This document shows positions 1 to 8,698 of a stretch of DNA of 64,000 nt, piece after piece (position 1 is the stretch's first letter; each line of letters starts with the position of its first letter). Position numbers and translations under genes: made by a program. The notes beneath the pieces are model-generated. The model was given only the letters and a program-made list of their open reading frames with translations, ran no database searches and was not told where the DNA came from. The DNA is from Micromonospora sp. WMMD961 (lineage in GTDB: Bacteria; Actinomycetota; Actinomycetes; Mycobacteriales; Micromonosporaceae), in NCBI RefSeq assembly GCF_029626145.1, contig NZ_JARUBJ010000002.1, positions 1,084,501 through 1,148,500 on the forward strand, read 5' to 3'.

Positions 1-42
1 CTGAACCGCGCCCCGGACGCCGAATTGGACGTTCCCGCTTGA
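1..42 (+). CDS. 3' end of an upstream gene (partial)
   Basis: From base 1 a frame reads LNRAPDAELDVPA and ends at TGA 40-42, just before the next gene. It is probably the last 13 residues of a gene lying outside the window. Too little is visible to name a family, and the frame could be chance. Confidence 0.4.
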   Translation: MNRAPDAELDVPA

Positions 43-73
43 CGTGCCATCGGTATGGGGTGACGGTGGGGAT

Positions 74-763
74 GTGAGTGTCGCGGTGAGTTGTCCGAGA
101 TGCGGGGGCCCGGTACGGGCGCCGGATCTGATGCACACCGACTCGAGATGCGTGCGCTGCGGCCCCGTGCCGCCGCTGCACGTGCCCGAGCACATCGGAG
201 CGGACATCGTGGCGAGCGTGGTGGAACGGATCACCGCGACCGCGGATCCGCCGGGAACGCCGCTGTGGTGCCCCTGGCCGTTGCCACCGGGCTGGACGCT
301 CACCGGCGTGGCGTACGCCGGGGACGACCGGACGGGAGTGCGGGCGACAGCGGTGGCCTGCGCGGGCCCGGCACCCCTCGGCGGTGGCCCGGCCGACCTG
401 GTCTTCGTGGCCGAGGAGCCGGGCGTCGGGCTGGGCACCCGGCTCGCCGGACTGGCCGGGCCGGACCCGGGACCGGAGTTGGCCGACGCGTTGACCGACC
501 CGGGGCCAGGTCATCCCGACCACGTCGGGCAGGCCAAGATCAGAGTCGCCGGGCACCCCACTCCACTGTGGTTGGTGAATTCTCCGACAGATCGAAGCGC
601 GTACGCAGGCGAGGCTCGGGGAATGTGGCTCCATGCGATAGCCTGGCCGGCGAGTGCGGGTCACCTGCTCGCGGAAGACGTCGTGCTGCACGACCTGACC
701 GAGTGGACTCCGCCCGAGCTCGTGTACGGCGCACCGTCCCCGTACTTACCCGGGAGGCCTTGA
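74..763 (+). CDS. DUF6758 family zinc-ribbon protein
   Basis: A 229-residue protein of the actinobacterial DUF6758 type; function unknown. The N-terminus carries a CPRCGGPV motif and a second CxRC pair about 17 residues later, together a likely zinc ribbon. The rest is a Gly/Pro-rich alpha/beta region with no membrane segment. I prefer GTG 74 (VSVAVSCPRCGG) to the upstream ATG 44 because family members begin just before the first CxxC. It lies downstream of another + strand gene and is followed by a 116-base gap, so it probably ends a transcription unit. Family assignment is from recall of the N-terminal signature. Confidence 0.75.
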   Translation: MSVAVSCPRCGGPVRAPDLMHTDSRCVRCGPVPPLHVPEHIGADIVASVVERITATADPPGTPLWCPWPLPPGWTLTGVAYAGDDRTGVRATAVACAGPAPLGGGPADLVFVAEEPGVGLGTRLAGLAGPDPGPELADALTDPGPGHPDHVGQAKIRVAGHPTPLWLVNSPTDRSAYAGEARGMWLHAIAWPASAGHLLAEDVVLHDLTEWTPPELVYGAPSPYLPGRP

Positions 764-879
764 CAAGTCTCCCGGTTTGACGGAGAACGGACGCAGATAT
801 TCACTGTACGACACCACACTGATACTCTGGGTGCCGCTGCGGTAATGGGACCCGGCGCCGCGCGAGAGGATGGCCCGCC

Positions 880-1038
880 ATGGTCAAGAAGGTCCTCACC
901 TGGGCCGGAATCGCATTCTTGATCTTCTTCGTCGCCTACCGGCCAAACTCTGCGGCTGATGTCTTCAAGTCGCTCGGCGGCGGGATCATGGATATTGCGC
1001 AGGGGTTCGGCGACTTCTTCACCAGTCTCGTCGCCTAG
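880..1038 (+). CDS. small single-pass membrane protein (52 aa)
   Basis: ATG 880 to TAG 1036-1038 encodes 52 residues beginning MVKKVLTWAGIAFLIFFVAY. It has a Lys-rich start, one hydrophobic helix (about residues 6-20) and a small amphipathic tail. It ends 6 bases before the PH-domain gene, so the two are very likely co-transcribed, and the product may associate with that membrane protein. Similar short genes precede PH-domain genes in actinobacteria as I recall. Function unknown. Confidence 0.7.
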   Translation: MVKKVLTWAGIAFLIFFVAYRPNSAADVFKSLGGGIMDIAQGFGDFFTSLVA

Positions 1039-1044
1039 CCGCCG

Positions 1045-1920
1045 ATGGGTAGCCCCTCCGGTCCACCCTTCGACCCGGACGACCCCGACCGGGAGCGCCG
1101 CGAGCGCGACACCGAGCCGATCCCGCGGATCGGGCCCGATGACGGCCCGGGCTACGGGGCCGGGCCGAGCCTGTCCGACGGTCCGTCCCTTTCGGACGAC
1201 GTCGGCTATGGCGACGGGCCCGGCTATGCCGGCCAGGGTCGTTCCGGTCGGGCGTGGATCCGTGATCCGGAGGCTGGCTACCAGCCGCCGCAGATCTCCG
1301 AGGACGAGCTGGCCGGGTTGCGCGCCGACGCGACCGGAGCGACTCCCCGGCGGGTGCTACCCCTGGAGGACGAGCCGAGTTCGCTGGTCGCCCGCTACCT
1401 CTTCCCTACCGAACGCTACCGGGGTGAGTGGAAGCGGCACTGGATCCACCTCACCACCCCGCTGTTGATCGGCATCGCGGCGACCTTCGTGCTCGGCTAC
1501 CTCTCCGGCTTCCTCGCCGGGCAGAACGTGGGGGCGCTGACCACCATCGCCGTGCTGCTCTGGTTCGCCGTGATGGGCTGGGTGGCGTGGAAGGTCGCGG
1601 ACTGGTGGTATGACCGTTTTATCTTGACCAACAAGCGGGTCATGGTGGTCAACGGCATCATCACCCGTCGGGTCGCGATGATGCCGCTGGTCCGGGTCAC
1701 CGACATGAAGTACGAGCAGACCCCGACCGGGCGAGCGCTCAACTACGGCACCTTCGTGTTGGAGTCCGCCGGCCAGGAGCAGGCGCTCCGCGAGATCAAG
1801 AACCTACCCAACCCGAACGAGCTCTACCTGCGCGTCGTCGAGGAGATGTACGAGCCGCAGGCAGTCGAGGCGCGGCTCGGCAAGGAAGCCGACGAAGCCA
1901 AGGCCGACGACGGGGCGTGA
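1045..1920 (+). CDS. PH domain-containing membrane protein (bPH2 type)
   Basis: A 291-residue protein: a disordered Asp/Gly/Pro-rich N-terminus (1-105), a basic stretch, two membrane helices (about 137-157 and 164-184), then a bacterial PH-like domain (about 185-265) starting WWYDRFILTNKRVMVVNG. This is the arrangement of YdbT/bPH2 proteins, thought to sit on the inner membrane face; no enzymatic role is known. ATG 1045 follows the small membrane-protein gene by 6 bases, which implies an operon. The C-terminus is acidic and Ala-rich. Confidence 0.85.
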   Translation: MGSPSGPPFDPDDPDRERRERDTEPIPRIGPDDGPGYGAGPSLSDGPSLSDDVGYGDGPGYAGQGRSGRAWIRDPEAGYQPPQISEDELAGLRADATGATPRRVLPLEDEPSSLVARYLFPTERYRGEWKRHWIHLTTPLLIGIAATFVLGYLSGFLAGQNVGALTTIAVLLWFAVMGWVAWKVADWWYDRFILTNKRVMVVNGIITRRVAMMPLVRVTDMKYEQTPTGRALNYGTFVLESAGQEQALREIKNLPNPNELYLRVVEEMYEPQAVEARLGKEADEAKADDGA

Positions 1921-2023
1921 AGGTTTTCGACCGAACATCGGAGTAAGTGCGCACCTTTCGTCATGGACCGGAACGCCTCTGACGTGGCACTCTGCCAGGA
2001 CGACCGGGGTGTGGAGGTGGGCG

Positions 2024-2812
2024 GTGACGAGCAGGGACTCGTTGGAGGAGCAGTTCCGCGAGTTCGTCGCGGCCCGCTCCGCCGCGCTCCTACGCACCGC
2101 TTATCTGCTCACCGGCGACTGGGCCACGGCGGAGGATCTGCTCCAGACGGCGCTGACCAAGACCTACCTGGCGTGGAAGCGGCTCGGCGGAATCGAGGCC
2201 GTCGAACCGTACGCCCGACGTGTGATGGTCAACACATCCACGAGCTGGTGGCGGCGGCGCTGGCATGGTGAACGCCCGACCGAGGTGCTGCCCGAACGGG
2301 CCGGGATCGACGAGATCGAGCAGCAGCTCGACCGTGACCTGCTCTGGCGGCATCTGCGGCAGTTGCCCAACCGGCAGCGGGCGGTGTTGGTGTTGCGCTA
2401 CTACGAGGACATGTCGGAGGCGCAGACCGCCGCGATGCTGGACATCTCACCGGGCACGGTGAAGAGCCAGACGTCCCGAGCCCTGGCCACGCTGCGTCGG
2501 CGGATGGGAGCCGACGCAGCCGACCTCCCCGCCGCAGCCGGCGCCGCCGGTCGGTCGGCGGCTGCTGCCGGTCGGCCGACCGCATCCGGTGCCGTTCGGC
2601 CAGCCGGCTCGGGCGTCCCAGACGGGCGGCTCCCGGCCACCAGTGCGACGCCCCGCCCCCGGCAGACGACCGGCCGGGTAGCACCCCGCCCGGCCACACC
2701 CCGCCCGGCCACACCCCGCCCGGCCACACCCCGCCCGGTCGTCCCGCAGGTCGTGTTGCCCACCGCCCCGGCGGCCGTGCCCGTCGGCACCGGCTCCGGG
2801 GAGCAGCAGTGA
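2024..2812 (+). CDS. ECF RNA polymerase sigma factor, SigE family
   Basis: Promoter-recognition factor with sigma-70 region 2 (LLRTAYLLTGDWATAEDLLQ) and region 4, whose helix-turn-helix is around AAMLDISPGTVKSQTSRAL. GTG 2024 is favoured over GTG 2009 because GGAGG at 2013-2017 is 6 bases upstream. The 262-residue product is longer than typical (about 170-180): beyond region 4 is a Pro/Ala/Thr-rich tail of about 90 residues with repeated ATPRP units encoded by 15-base tandem repeats. It overlaps the next gene by 4 bases, so sigma factor and membrane partner are translationally coupled, as in sigma/anti-sigma pairs. Confidence 0.9.
   Translation: MTSRDSLEEQFREFVAARSAALLRTAYLLTGDWATAEDLLQTALTKTYLAWKRLGGIEAVEPYARRVMVNTSTSWWRRRWHGERPTEVLPERAGIDEIEQQLDRDLLWRHLRQLPNRQRAVLVLRYYEDMSEAQTAAMLDISPGTVKSQTSRALATLRRRMGADAADLPAAAGAAGRSAAAAGRPTASGAVRPAGSGVPDGRLPATSATPRPRQTTGRVAPRPATPRPATPRPATPRPVVPQVVLPTAPAAVPVGTGSGEQQ
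2684..2738 (+). repeat. 15-base tandem repeat in the sigma-factor tail
   Basis: A 15-base unit (CCCCGCCCGGCCACA) occurs about 3.5 times head to tail from 2684. It keeps the frame and encodes repeated ATPRP pentapeptides in the disordered C-terminus of the sigma factor. In-frame repeats like this can change copy number by slippage. Confidence 0.8.
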
Positions 2813-4071
2813 GCGGATCGCCAGGCCGACCCGACAACCTGCGGGCCGGGCCGAGGCGTTCATACGAGGTGCGGCCAGACGAGCTGGAAGGTGCGGTGCG
2901 GGAGAGTCTCTCGCACCAGGTGGCCCTTGCCCGCCCGCTGAGCGCCGACCCCGCTGGCCAGGCGATTCGACGCGCGAACCGGATCCGGCGTCGGCGCACA
3001 GGTGCCGGGCTCGCGCTCGCGGCGGCCGTCACCGTGCTGCTGGGCGCCGGCATGGTTCAACTCGGCGCGGGGACCGGGCGGGACGGCGCACCGATCGCGG
3101 TGATCGGTGATCCGGACCGGCCCAACCGGCCGGTCCCGACGGCGAGCGTTCCAGGTGCCGAAACCTCGCCCGGGACGTCCGCCTCCCTGGTGGTGAGCGA
3201 GACGCTGGTCAACCCCGATGGGCAGCGGCTGGTGTTGCGCGACATCGGGCCGGCCGAGCACGCGCAGCTCCTGCCCGGCGGAGGCGGTTGGTTGGTGGTC
3301 AGCACGCCGACCACCGCCGGCCGATCCCTCTGGGTGGTGCAGAACGACGGCCTGGTGCAGGTGCTGCTCGCCGGGGCAGGCCCGATCGTCCTGGCACCGG
3401 ACAGTCGACAGGTCGCCTGGCGCGACGGCAGCGACCTGATCGTGGCGGGGGTGGTCGGCGCCCAGCTCATCGGCGCGGCGCGCACCCCGGTGCCCGCAGC
3501 CGCCGAGCCCGTCCGGTTCGTCGGTGACAGCGTGCTGGTCCGGCTCGACCCCGAGAGTGCCGGTCACACCCTCTGGCGGCCGGGCACCGGGCAGATGCCC
3601 GCGGCCGTCGACCGGCAGACCCTCAACGTCTACGGAGCGCTGCCCGACGGGCGACTGGTCGGTCAGACCGTCGCGACCGACCCCGGCGGGACCTGCCTGG
3701 CCGTACTCGCCCCGACGCGTTACCTGAAGCCGGTGGAGTCCGGCTGTGGTGCGGACCTGAGCCAGGACGGCATCGGTGGGGTCTCCGCCGACGGGCGGTG
3801 GCTGCTGGCGAACGGCCGGGTGGGCAAGACCGACCAGGCACTTCTGGTCGACCTGCGACGACTCGGGCCGACGCCGACCGCCGTTGCGGCCGGGCCGCCG
3901 ATAACCGGTGCGATCGTCTGGAGCAACGAAACCCAGGCCGTCTACCTCGACGGCGGCGGTGACCTGGTCCGGGTCGACGTCGGCCGGGTACGGGCCGGGA
4001 AACCGGCGGCTCCCACGCCGGTGCCCGACGTGCCGGCCGGGGACCGACCCGTCCTGGTGAAGAGCTTCTGA
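2809..4071 (+). CDS. membrane-anchored protein, putative partner of the ECF sigma factor
   Basis: A 420-residue protein with a cytoplasmic N-terminus of about 60 residues, a basic RRRR stop, one membrane helix (about 64-84) and a large extracytoplasmic domain of WD/beta-propeller-like composition. GTG 2809 overlaps the sigma-factor stop by 4 bases. Topology and coupling suggest a negative regulator of the sigma factor that senses an envelope signal, although no ZAS zinc motif (HxxxCxxC) is visible. The anti-sigma role is inference from position; it could be a simple sigma-dependent membrane protein. Confidence 0.65.
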   Translation: MSGSPGRPDNLRAGPRRSYEVRPDELEGAVRESLSHQVALARPLSADPAGQAIRRANRIRRRRTGAGLALAAAVTVLLGAGMVQLGAGTGRDGAPIAVIGDPDRPNRPVPTASVPGAETSPGTSASLVVSETLVNPDGQRLVLRDIGPAEHAQLLPGGGGWLVVSTPTTAGRSLWVVQNDGLVQVLLAGAGPIVLAPDSRQVAWRDGSDLIVAGVVGAQLIGAARTPVPAAAEPVRFVGDSVLVRLDPESAGHTLWRPGTGQMPAAVDRQTLNVYGALPDGRLVGQTVATDPGGTCLAVLAPTRYLKPVESGCGADLSQDGIGGVSADGRWLLANGRVGKTDQALLVDLRRLGPTPTAVAAGPPITGAIVWSNETQAVYLDGGGDLVRVDVGRVRAGKPAAPTPVPDVPAGDRPVLVKSF

Positions 4072-4122
4072 CCCACCGACCTCCGCGGGGCAGGCCGGGT
4101 GCTCTCTCGGTAGCGTCATGAG

Positions 4123-4995
4123 GTGACCTCGCGTACCGGCGCCGCCCTGCGGATCGACCTGCACACCCACTCGACGGCCAGCGACGGCACGTTGACCCCG
4201 GCCGAACTGGTCCGGGCTGCCGCCACGGCAGGGCTGGACGTGTTGGCGATCACCGACCACGACACCACCGCCGGCTGGGCGCCGGCCGTCGGCGCGCTGC
4301 CGCCCGGACTGCACCTGATCCGGGGTGCGGAACTCTCCTGTCGCTGGTCCGGCACATTCCCGGCGGTGCCGCTGCACCTGCTGGCGTACCTGTTCGACCC
4401 GGACCACCCGGAACTGGTGGCCGAGCTGGCCCGGGTCCGGGCCGCCCGGGAAGATCGCGGCGAACGGATCGTCGCGCTGTTGCGCGCCGACGGCATCGAC
4501 GTGAGCTGGCCGGACATCCTGGCCGGTGCGGGCGGCGGCACGGTGGGTCGGCCGCACATCGCCCAGGCGCTGATCCGGATCGGCCTGGTCGGCAGCACCC
4601 GGGAGGCGTTCGGGCCGGACTGGCTGGGCGAACGGTACCGACTCCCCAAGGACGACATCGACGTGTTTCACGCGGTCCGGCTGGTGCGCTCGGCCGGCGG
4701 CGTGCCGGTCTTCGCCCATCCCCGGGCCACCCGCCGCGGCCGGGTGGTGCCCGACGAGTTGATCGCCGAGTTGGCCGCCGCCGGGCTGGCCGGGCTCGAG
4801 GCCGACCACGAGGACCACAGCCCCGCCGAGCGGGCGCACGTCCGGGCGCTCGCCGCCGACCTGGGCCTGCTCGTCACCGGCTCCTCGGATTTCCACGGCA
4901 CCCACAAGACCGTCCAACTCGGTGCGTTCACCACCGGCATCGACGCGTACGAGCGGATCGTCGCCGAAGGGGTGACCGAGGTCGCTTCCGGCTGA
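4123..4995 (+). CDS. PHP domain phosphoesterase (YciV/RNase AM-like)
   Basis: Metal-dependent phosphoesterase of 290 residues. PHP motif I (IDLHTHSTASDGT, residues 11-23) gives metal ligands H14 and H16, and motif II is ITDHDTTAGW (43-52). FAHP in the second half and SDFHG near the C-terminus complete the trinuclear site. E. coli YciV/RNase AM trims 5' ends of RNA or hydrolyses 3',5'-bisphosphonucleotides; which activity applies here cannot be read from sequence. GTG 4123 is the first start before the PHP motif. It stands 41 bases ahead of the marC gene on the same strand. Confidence 0.88.
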   Translation: MTSRTGAALRIDLHTHSTASDGTLTPAELVRAAATAGLDVLAITDHDTTAGWAPAVGALPPGLHLIRGAELSCRWSGTFPAVPLHLLAYLFDPDHPELVAELARVRAAREDRGERIVALLRADGIDVSWPDILAGAGGGTVGRPHIAQALIRIGLVGSTREAFGPDWLGERYRLPKDDIDVFHAVRLVRSAGGVPVFAHPRATRRGRVVPDELIAELAAAGLAGLEADHEDHSPAERAHVRALAADLGLLVTGSSDFHGTHKTVQLGAFTTGIDAYERIVAEGVTEVASG

Positions 4996-5035
4996 TCCCC
5001 GTTTCGGGGAATCTCGGCGCGGCTAGGTTGATCAC

Positions 5036-5650
5036 GTGGATCTGAAGCTGTTCGGCGAGGTTTTCGTGACCCTGCTGGTGATCACCGACCCGCCGGGCAT
5101 GATGCCGATCTTCCTGGCGTTGACCGGCCCGCTGCCCGCCCGCGACCGCAACCGGGCGGCCTGGCAGGCCGTCACGCTGGCGTTGGGCGTGATCGTGGTC
5201 TTCGCGGTGGCGGGGCAGACCCTGCTGGACTACCTGCACGTGGACCTGCCGGCGTTGCAGGCGGCCGGTGGTCTGCTGCTCGTCCTCGTCGCGCTGGAGT
5301 TGCTCACCGGCAAGACCGACGGCCCGAGCTCGGACGCCACCTCGAACATCGCCCTGGTGCCGTTGGGCACCCCGCTGCTGGCTGGCCCGGGTGCCATCGT
5401 GGCCACCATGCTCTTCGTCCAGCAGGCCGACGGCCTGGGCGACTACACCGCCATCGCCGTGGCGATCCTCGCCGTGATGCTCGCGGTCTGGATCGTCCTC
5501 CGCTTCTCCGGCGGCATCGTGAAGGTCCTGCGTCCCGGCGGGATCGAGGTGCTGACCAGAATCGCCGGTCTGCTGCTGGCCGCGATCGCCGTGCAGCTCA
5601 TCGCCGACGCGGTGTTCGCCTTCGTCACGCAGTACGTCAACATGACCTGA
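5036..5650 (+). CDS. MarC family integral membrane protein
   Basis: A 204-residue protein of about six hydrophobic helices beginning FGEVFVTLLVITDPPGMMPIF, a start typical of MarC/YchE/YhgN membrane proteins. The conserved PLGTPLLAGPGAI segment near the middle is also present. Despite the old name (multiple antibiotic resistance), no transport substrate is established for the family. GTG 5036 is the start. Confidence 0.9.
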   Translation: MDLKLFGEVFVTLLVITDPPGMMPIFLALTGPLPARDRNRAAWQAVTLALGVIVVFAVAGQTLLDYLHVDLPALQAAGGLLLVLVALELLTGKTDGPSSDATSNIALVPLGTPLLAGPGAIVATMLFVQQADGLGDYTAIAVAILAVMLAVWIVLRFSGGIVKVLRPGGIEVLTRIAGLLLAAIAVQLIADAVFAFVTQYVNMT

Positions 5651-5694
5651 CCGGCACACCCATGCTGTCGGTGGTGGATGGCAGGATCGCAGGC

Positions 5695-6615
5695 GTGCGA
5701 CGATCCTCCTCAGCGGGACGGCCGGCGGCCGGTGGCCGGGCCCCCCAACAACGCGACGGCGCTGCCGAGCAACTCGGCTTCGAGGGCATGCCGGAGCGTC
5801 TGTTCGTCTGCACACCGAGCAAACTTGGCGCGTTCGCCGACTGCCCGCGTCGCTACCGCTACTCGTATGTCGACCGGCCGACACCACCCAAGGGCCCACC
5901 GTGGGCGCACAACTCGCTCGGGGCCAGCGTGCACACCGCCCTGAAAAACTGGTACGCGCTGCCTGCCGACCGGCGTCGCCCCGAGGCCATGGCCACTCTG
6001 CTCAAGGGCACCTGGGTCCGCGAGGGTTACCGCGACGACGAGCAGGAGCGGGCCGCCTACCGGCGGGCGTTGGGCTGGCTGGAGACGTACGTCGAGACGT
6101 TGGAGGACGACTCCGACCCGCTCGGTGTGGAGCGGGTGGTGGCGGTCAAGACCGCCGTGCTGGCGTTCAACGGTCGCGCCGACCGGATCGACTCACGGCC
6201 CGGGCCGCAGGGGCCGGAGCTGGTCATCGTCGACTACAAGACCGGTCGCAGCGGGCTGGACACGGACGACGCGCGGGGTTCGCAGGCATTGGCGCTCTAC
6301 GCGTACGCGGCCGAGCGTGTGTTCCGCCGACCGTGTCGTCGAGTGGAGCTGCACCACCTGCCCACCGGCACGGTCGCCGGCCACGATCACACCGTCGAGT
6401 CGCTGGCGCGGCAGTTGACCCGTGCGGAGGAGACGGCCCGCGACATCATGGCCGCCGAGCGGGCGGTCGCCGACGGGGCCGACGCGGACGAGGCGTTCCC
6501 GGTGGCACCCAGCCCACGCTGTGGCTGGTGCGACTTCCGCCGGCACTGCCCGACCGGGGCGCAGGTGCCGGGCAAGGAACCGTGGGCGGCCGTGGACCGG
6601 CACGCCGACGGCTGA
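5695..6615 (+). CDS. RecB-like PD-(D/E)XK nuclease with Fe-S cysteines
   Basis: DNA exonuclease-like protein of about 306 residues. The nuclease core is seen in FNGRADRIDSRPGPQGPELVIVDYKTGRS, with the catalytic D and D-x-K of the PD-(D/E)XK fold. A Cys in FADCPRRYRYSY and three Cys in CGWCDFRRHC near the C-terminus form the 4Fe-4S signature of AddB/Cas4/RecB-like nucleases. Start is uncertain: ATG 5662, GTG 5695 or ATG 5789 are all in frame, and GTG 5695 has AGGA 9 bases upstream. No helicase partner is nearby. Probably acts in DNA repair. Confidence 0.85.
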   Translation: MRRSSSAGRPAAGGRAPQQRDGAAEQLGFEGMPERLFVCTPSKLGAFADCPRRYRYSYVDRPTPPKGPPWAHNSLGASVHTALKNWYALPADRRRPEAMATLLKGTWVREGYRDDEQERAAYRRALGWLETYVETLEDDSDPLGVERVVAVKTAVLAFNGRADRIDSRPGPQGPELVIVDYKTGRSGLDTDDARGSQALALYAYAAERVFRRPCRRVELHHLPTGTVAGHDHTVESLARQLTRAEETARDIMAAERAVADGADADEAFPVAPSPRCGWCDFRRHCPTGAQVPGKEPWAAVDRHADG

Positions 6616-6624
6616 TCCTGGGCG

Positions 6625-6648
6625 CGGTCAGCCGGTCAGCCGGTCAGC
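6625..6648. repeat. 8-base direct repeat (three copies)
   Basis: CGGTCAGC is repeated three times in tandem between two convergent genes. The stop codon of the leftward oxygenase gene (6644-6646) lies inside the third copy, so copy-number change would alter that protein's C-terminus. Confidence 0.7.
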
Positions 6649-7507
6649 CGGCCAGCGAGGTGGCGGCGTGGCGCGCGGCTCGCTCCTTGGCGGCCTGAAT
6701 CAACGGCCCCTCCAGGTAGCGGCGCGGCACGGCGGCGAACCCGAGCCGCAGGGCGCGCACCGTCAGATCCGCCGACAGCGCCGTGGTGGGCAGGCCGAGC
6801 CCGCCGTACATCCGGCGCGCCCACGACGGCAGCAGTCCGAACGCGGTGCCGGCGATCCCCAGGTACGCCCAGCGCGGTGGGCCGAGGGTGAGCCCCAACC
6901 GGGCCGGCAGGCTGAGCTTCCACGGCAACGGCGGGGCGGTGAGGAAGATCGCCGTCTCGGCCGCCTCCCGGGTCATTCGCAGCTCCGGCCGTACGGCTCG
7001 GTAGTACTCCGCGACCTCGCTCGCGGTGCCGGGCACTGTGGCCGGGTCCAGACCGACCAGAGCGGCGGACCTGCGCTGCTCGGTGTAGTAGCCGTCCACC
7101 TCGTCGTCGGTGAGCGGCAGTCCGGCCCGGCGGGCCGTGCTGAGGAAGGACTCGACCTCCGTGACATGCACCCAGCGCAGCAGGTCCGGCTCGTCGATCC
7201 GGAACGACTCCCCGGTCAGCGGGTCGGTGGCCCGCAGTCGGTCGTGCAGCCGGCGCAGCCGCGCGCCGGCCGCCTGCGCCTCCGCCGTGGTCCCGTAGAC
7301 GGTGGTCGCGACATAGGTGGCGGTGCGGACCAGACGACCCCAGGCGTCGGTGCGGTAGTTGCTGTTCTGCGCGACCCCGGCCATCGCCCGGGGGTGCAAC
7401 GCCTGGAGGTAGAGCGAGCGCAGGCCGGCGACGATCAGGATCGGCTCCTCGTGCACCTTCCACGTGACCGAACCCGGACCGAAGAGGCCGAGGTCATCGG
7501 AGTCCAC
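6644..7507 (-). CDS. MpaB-type oxygenase (DUF2236)
   Basis: Latex-clearing/MpaB family protein of 287 residues, predicted b-type heme oxygenase or peroxidase. The conserved ALHPRAMAGVAQNSNYR segment and the WVHVTEVESFLSTARR region match the DUF2236 family. I choose GTG 7507 (VDSDDLGLFGPGSVTWKV) because the ORF further upstream is Arg-rich and atypical. The natural substrate of actinobacterial members is unknown. It converges on the RecB-like nuclease and is 59 bases from the Fur gene. Confidence 0.85.
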   Translation of the reverse strand: MDSDDLGLFGPGSVTWKVHEEPILIVAGLRSLYLQALHPRAMAGVAQNSNYRTDAWGRLVRTATYVATTVYGTTAEAQAAGARLRRLHDRLRATDPLTGESFRIDEPDLLRWVHVTEVESFLSTARRAGLPLTDDEVDGYYTEQRRSAALVGLDPATVPGTASEVAEYYRAVRPELRMTREAAETAIFLTAPPLPWKLSLPARLGLTLGPPRWAYLGIAGTAFGLLPSWARRMYGGLGLPTTALSADLTVRALRLGFAAVPRRYLEGPLIQAAKERAARHAATSLAG

Positions 7508-7566
7508 CGTCCTAGAGTGCCACGGCCTGCCCGACCTCGTCGGGCCCGCCCGTCGGCACCGCCGGG

Positions 7567-7995
7567 TCAGACGTCGGCGGAGCGGCGAGCCCGGCAGCCC
7601 GGGCAGAGACCCCAGAAGGTCACCTCCGCCTCGTCCACCTCGAAGCCGTGCGAGACGTTCGGCTCCAGGCACGGCGCACTGCCCACCGCGCAGTCGATGT
7701 CGGCGATCTCGCCGCAGCCCCGGCAGACCACGTGGTGGTGGTTGTCGCCGACCCGAGCCTCGTAGCGGGCGGGACCACCCGCCGGCTCGATCCGACGGGA
7801 CAGTCCGGCCCGGGACAGCGCGCCCAGCACGTCGTAGACCGCCTGCGTGGAGACCGAGTCGAGGCGTTCACGGACCCGCCGGGTGATCTCGTCGACATCC
7901 AGGTGGCCGCCACCGCCGAGCACGTCGAGCACCGCGAGGCGGGGCCGCGTCACACGCAGGCCCTTCGATCGCAGCAGCTCCTCGGCACCGGACAT
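7567..7995 (-). CDS. Fur family transcriptional regulator
   Basis: Metal- or peroxide-responsive repressor, 142 residues: an N-terminal winged helix (GLRVTRPRLAVLDVL, then STQAVYDVLGALSRAGL as recognition region) and a C-terminal metal-binding dimerization domain with NHHHVVCRGC and a final CPGC zinc site. ATG 7995 (MSGAEELLRSKG) is preferred; the longer frame upstream is non-conserved Arg/Pro-rich sequence. The DNA-binding half resembles the CatR/FurA group usually placed beside a catalase gene, but no katG or catalase is next to it here. Co-directional with the downstream oxygenase gene. Confidence 0.9.
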   Translation of the reverse strand: MSGAEELLRSKGLRVTRPRLAVLDVLGGGGHLDVDEITRRVRERLDSVSTQAVYDVLGALSRAGLSRRIEPAGGPARYEARVGDNHHHVVCRGCGEIADIDCAVGSAPCLEPNVSHGFEVDEAEVTFWGLCPGCRARRSADV

Positions 7996-8199
7996 GGGCC
8001 AATGACAGCACGCGCGATCAGCATCGACAACCGTCGTCCGGTCCGGGTGGCCACCGACACAGCCCCCGGGCGGATCGGGACCGCGCCCCCGAGACGTGAA
8101 CCCGATCGTCGCGTCGCGCGTGTGTCCGGTCGAGAGCCCGGGGACGACCGGCGGACCGTACGCTGACCGTCCCGGACCGTGATCCACCTGGAGGGTTGG

Positions 8200-8682
8200 A
8201 TGTTCGAGGAGATCCTGGGTCTACCGGTACACGTCCTGGTGGTCCACGCGGTCGTCGTGTTCGTGCCGCTGCTGGCGGTGCTGGCCATCGCTTACGTGGG
8301 TCTGCCCCGGTGGCGGCACCGGCTGGACTGGGCCCTGGGTCTCCTCGCCGTGGCCGCACCGGTGACCGCCTTCGTGGCCGTCAAGTCGGGTGAGGCGTTC
8401 ACCGATGCGCTGGTCGCTCGGGGCTTCCAGGGACAGATCCTCGACCAGATCTTCGAGCACTCCCGCTACGGCGACATCCTGTTCCGCATCGTGGTGCCGC
8501 TCGGGATCGTGGCCCTCCTGCTGCTGGCGGTGACCAGCGGACACCCGCGGGTGCCGCAGCTGCCCGGGCTGGTGACCCCGGTGCTGGCGGTGGCGACCGT
8601 GGCGCTGTCCATCGCCGCACTGGTCTACGTCTACCTGACCGGCCACACCGGTGCCGAGGCCGTCTGGGGCACGACGCTCTGA
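8200..8682 (+). CDS. DUF2231 membrane protein
   Basis: A 160-residue protein with four predicted membrane helices, opening GLPVHVLVVHAVVVFVPLLA, the His-containing first helix typical of DUF2231. The His residues in helices 1 and around HSRYGD could bind heme or metal, which is inference. ATG 8200 is supported by GGAGGG at 8190-8195; the earlier GTG 8179 would place that Shine-Dalgarno inside the gene. Divergent from the Fur gene with about 200 bases between the starts. Confidence 0.85.
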   Translation: MFEEILGLPVHVLVVHAVVVFVPLLAVLAIAYVGLPRWRHRLDWALGLLAVAAPVTAFVAVKSGEAFTDALVARGFQGQILDQIFEHSRYGDILFRIVVPLGIVALLLLAVTSGHPRVPQLPGLVTPVLAVATVALSIAALVYVYLTGHTGAEAVWGTTL

Positions 8683-8698
8683 CCCGCTCTGCTCCGAG

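Noticed and set aside
2860..4917. 685-codon minus-strand ORF
   Set aside because: A long high-GC shadow frame opposite the sigma partner and PHP genes, whose protein families are clear; the shadow is Gly/Arg/Gln-rich without motifs.
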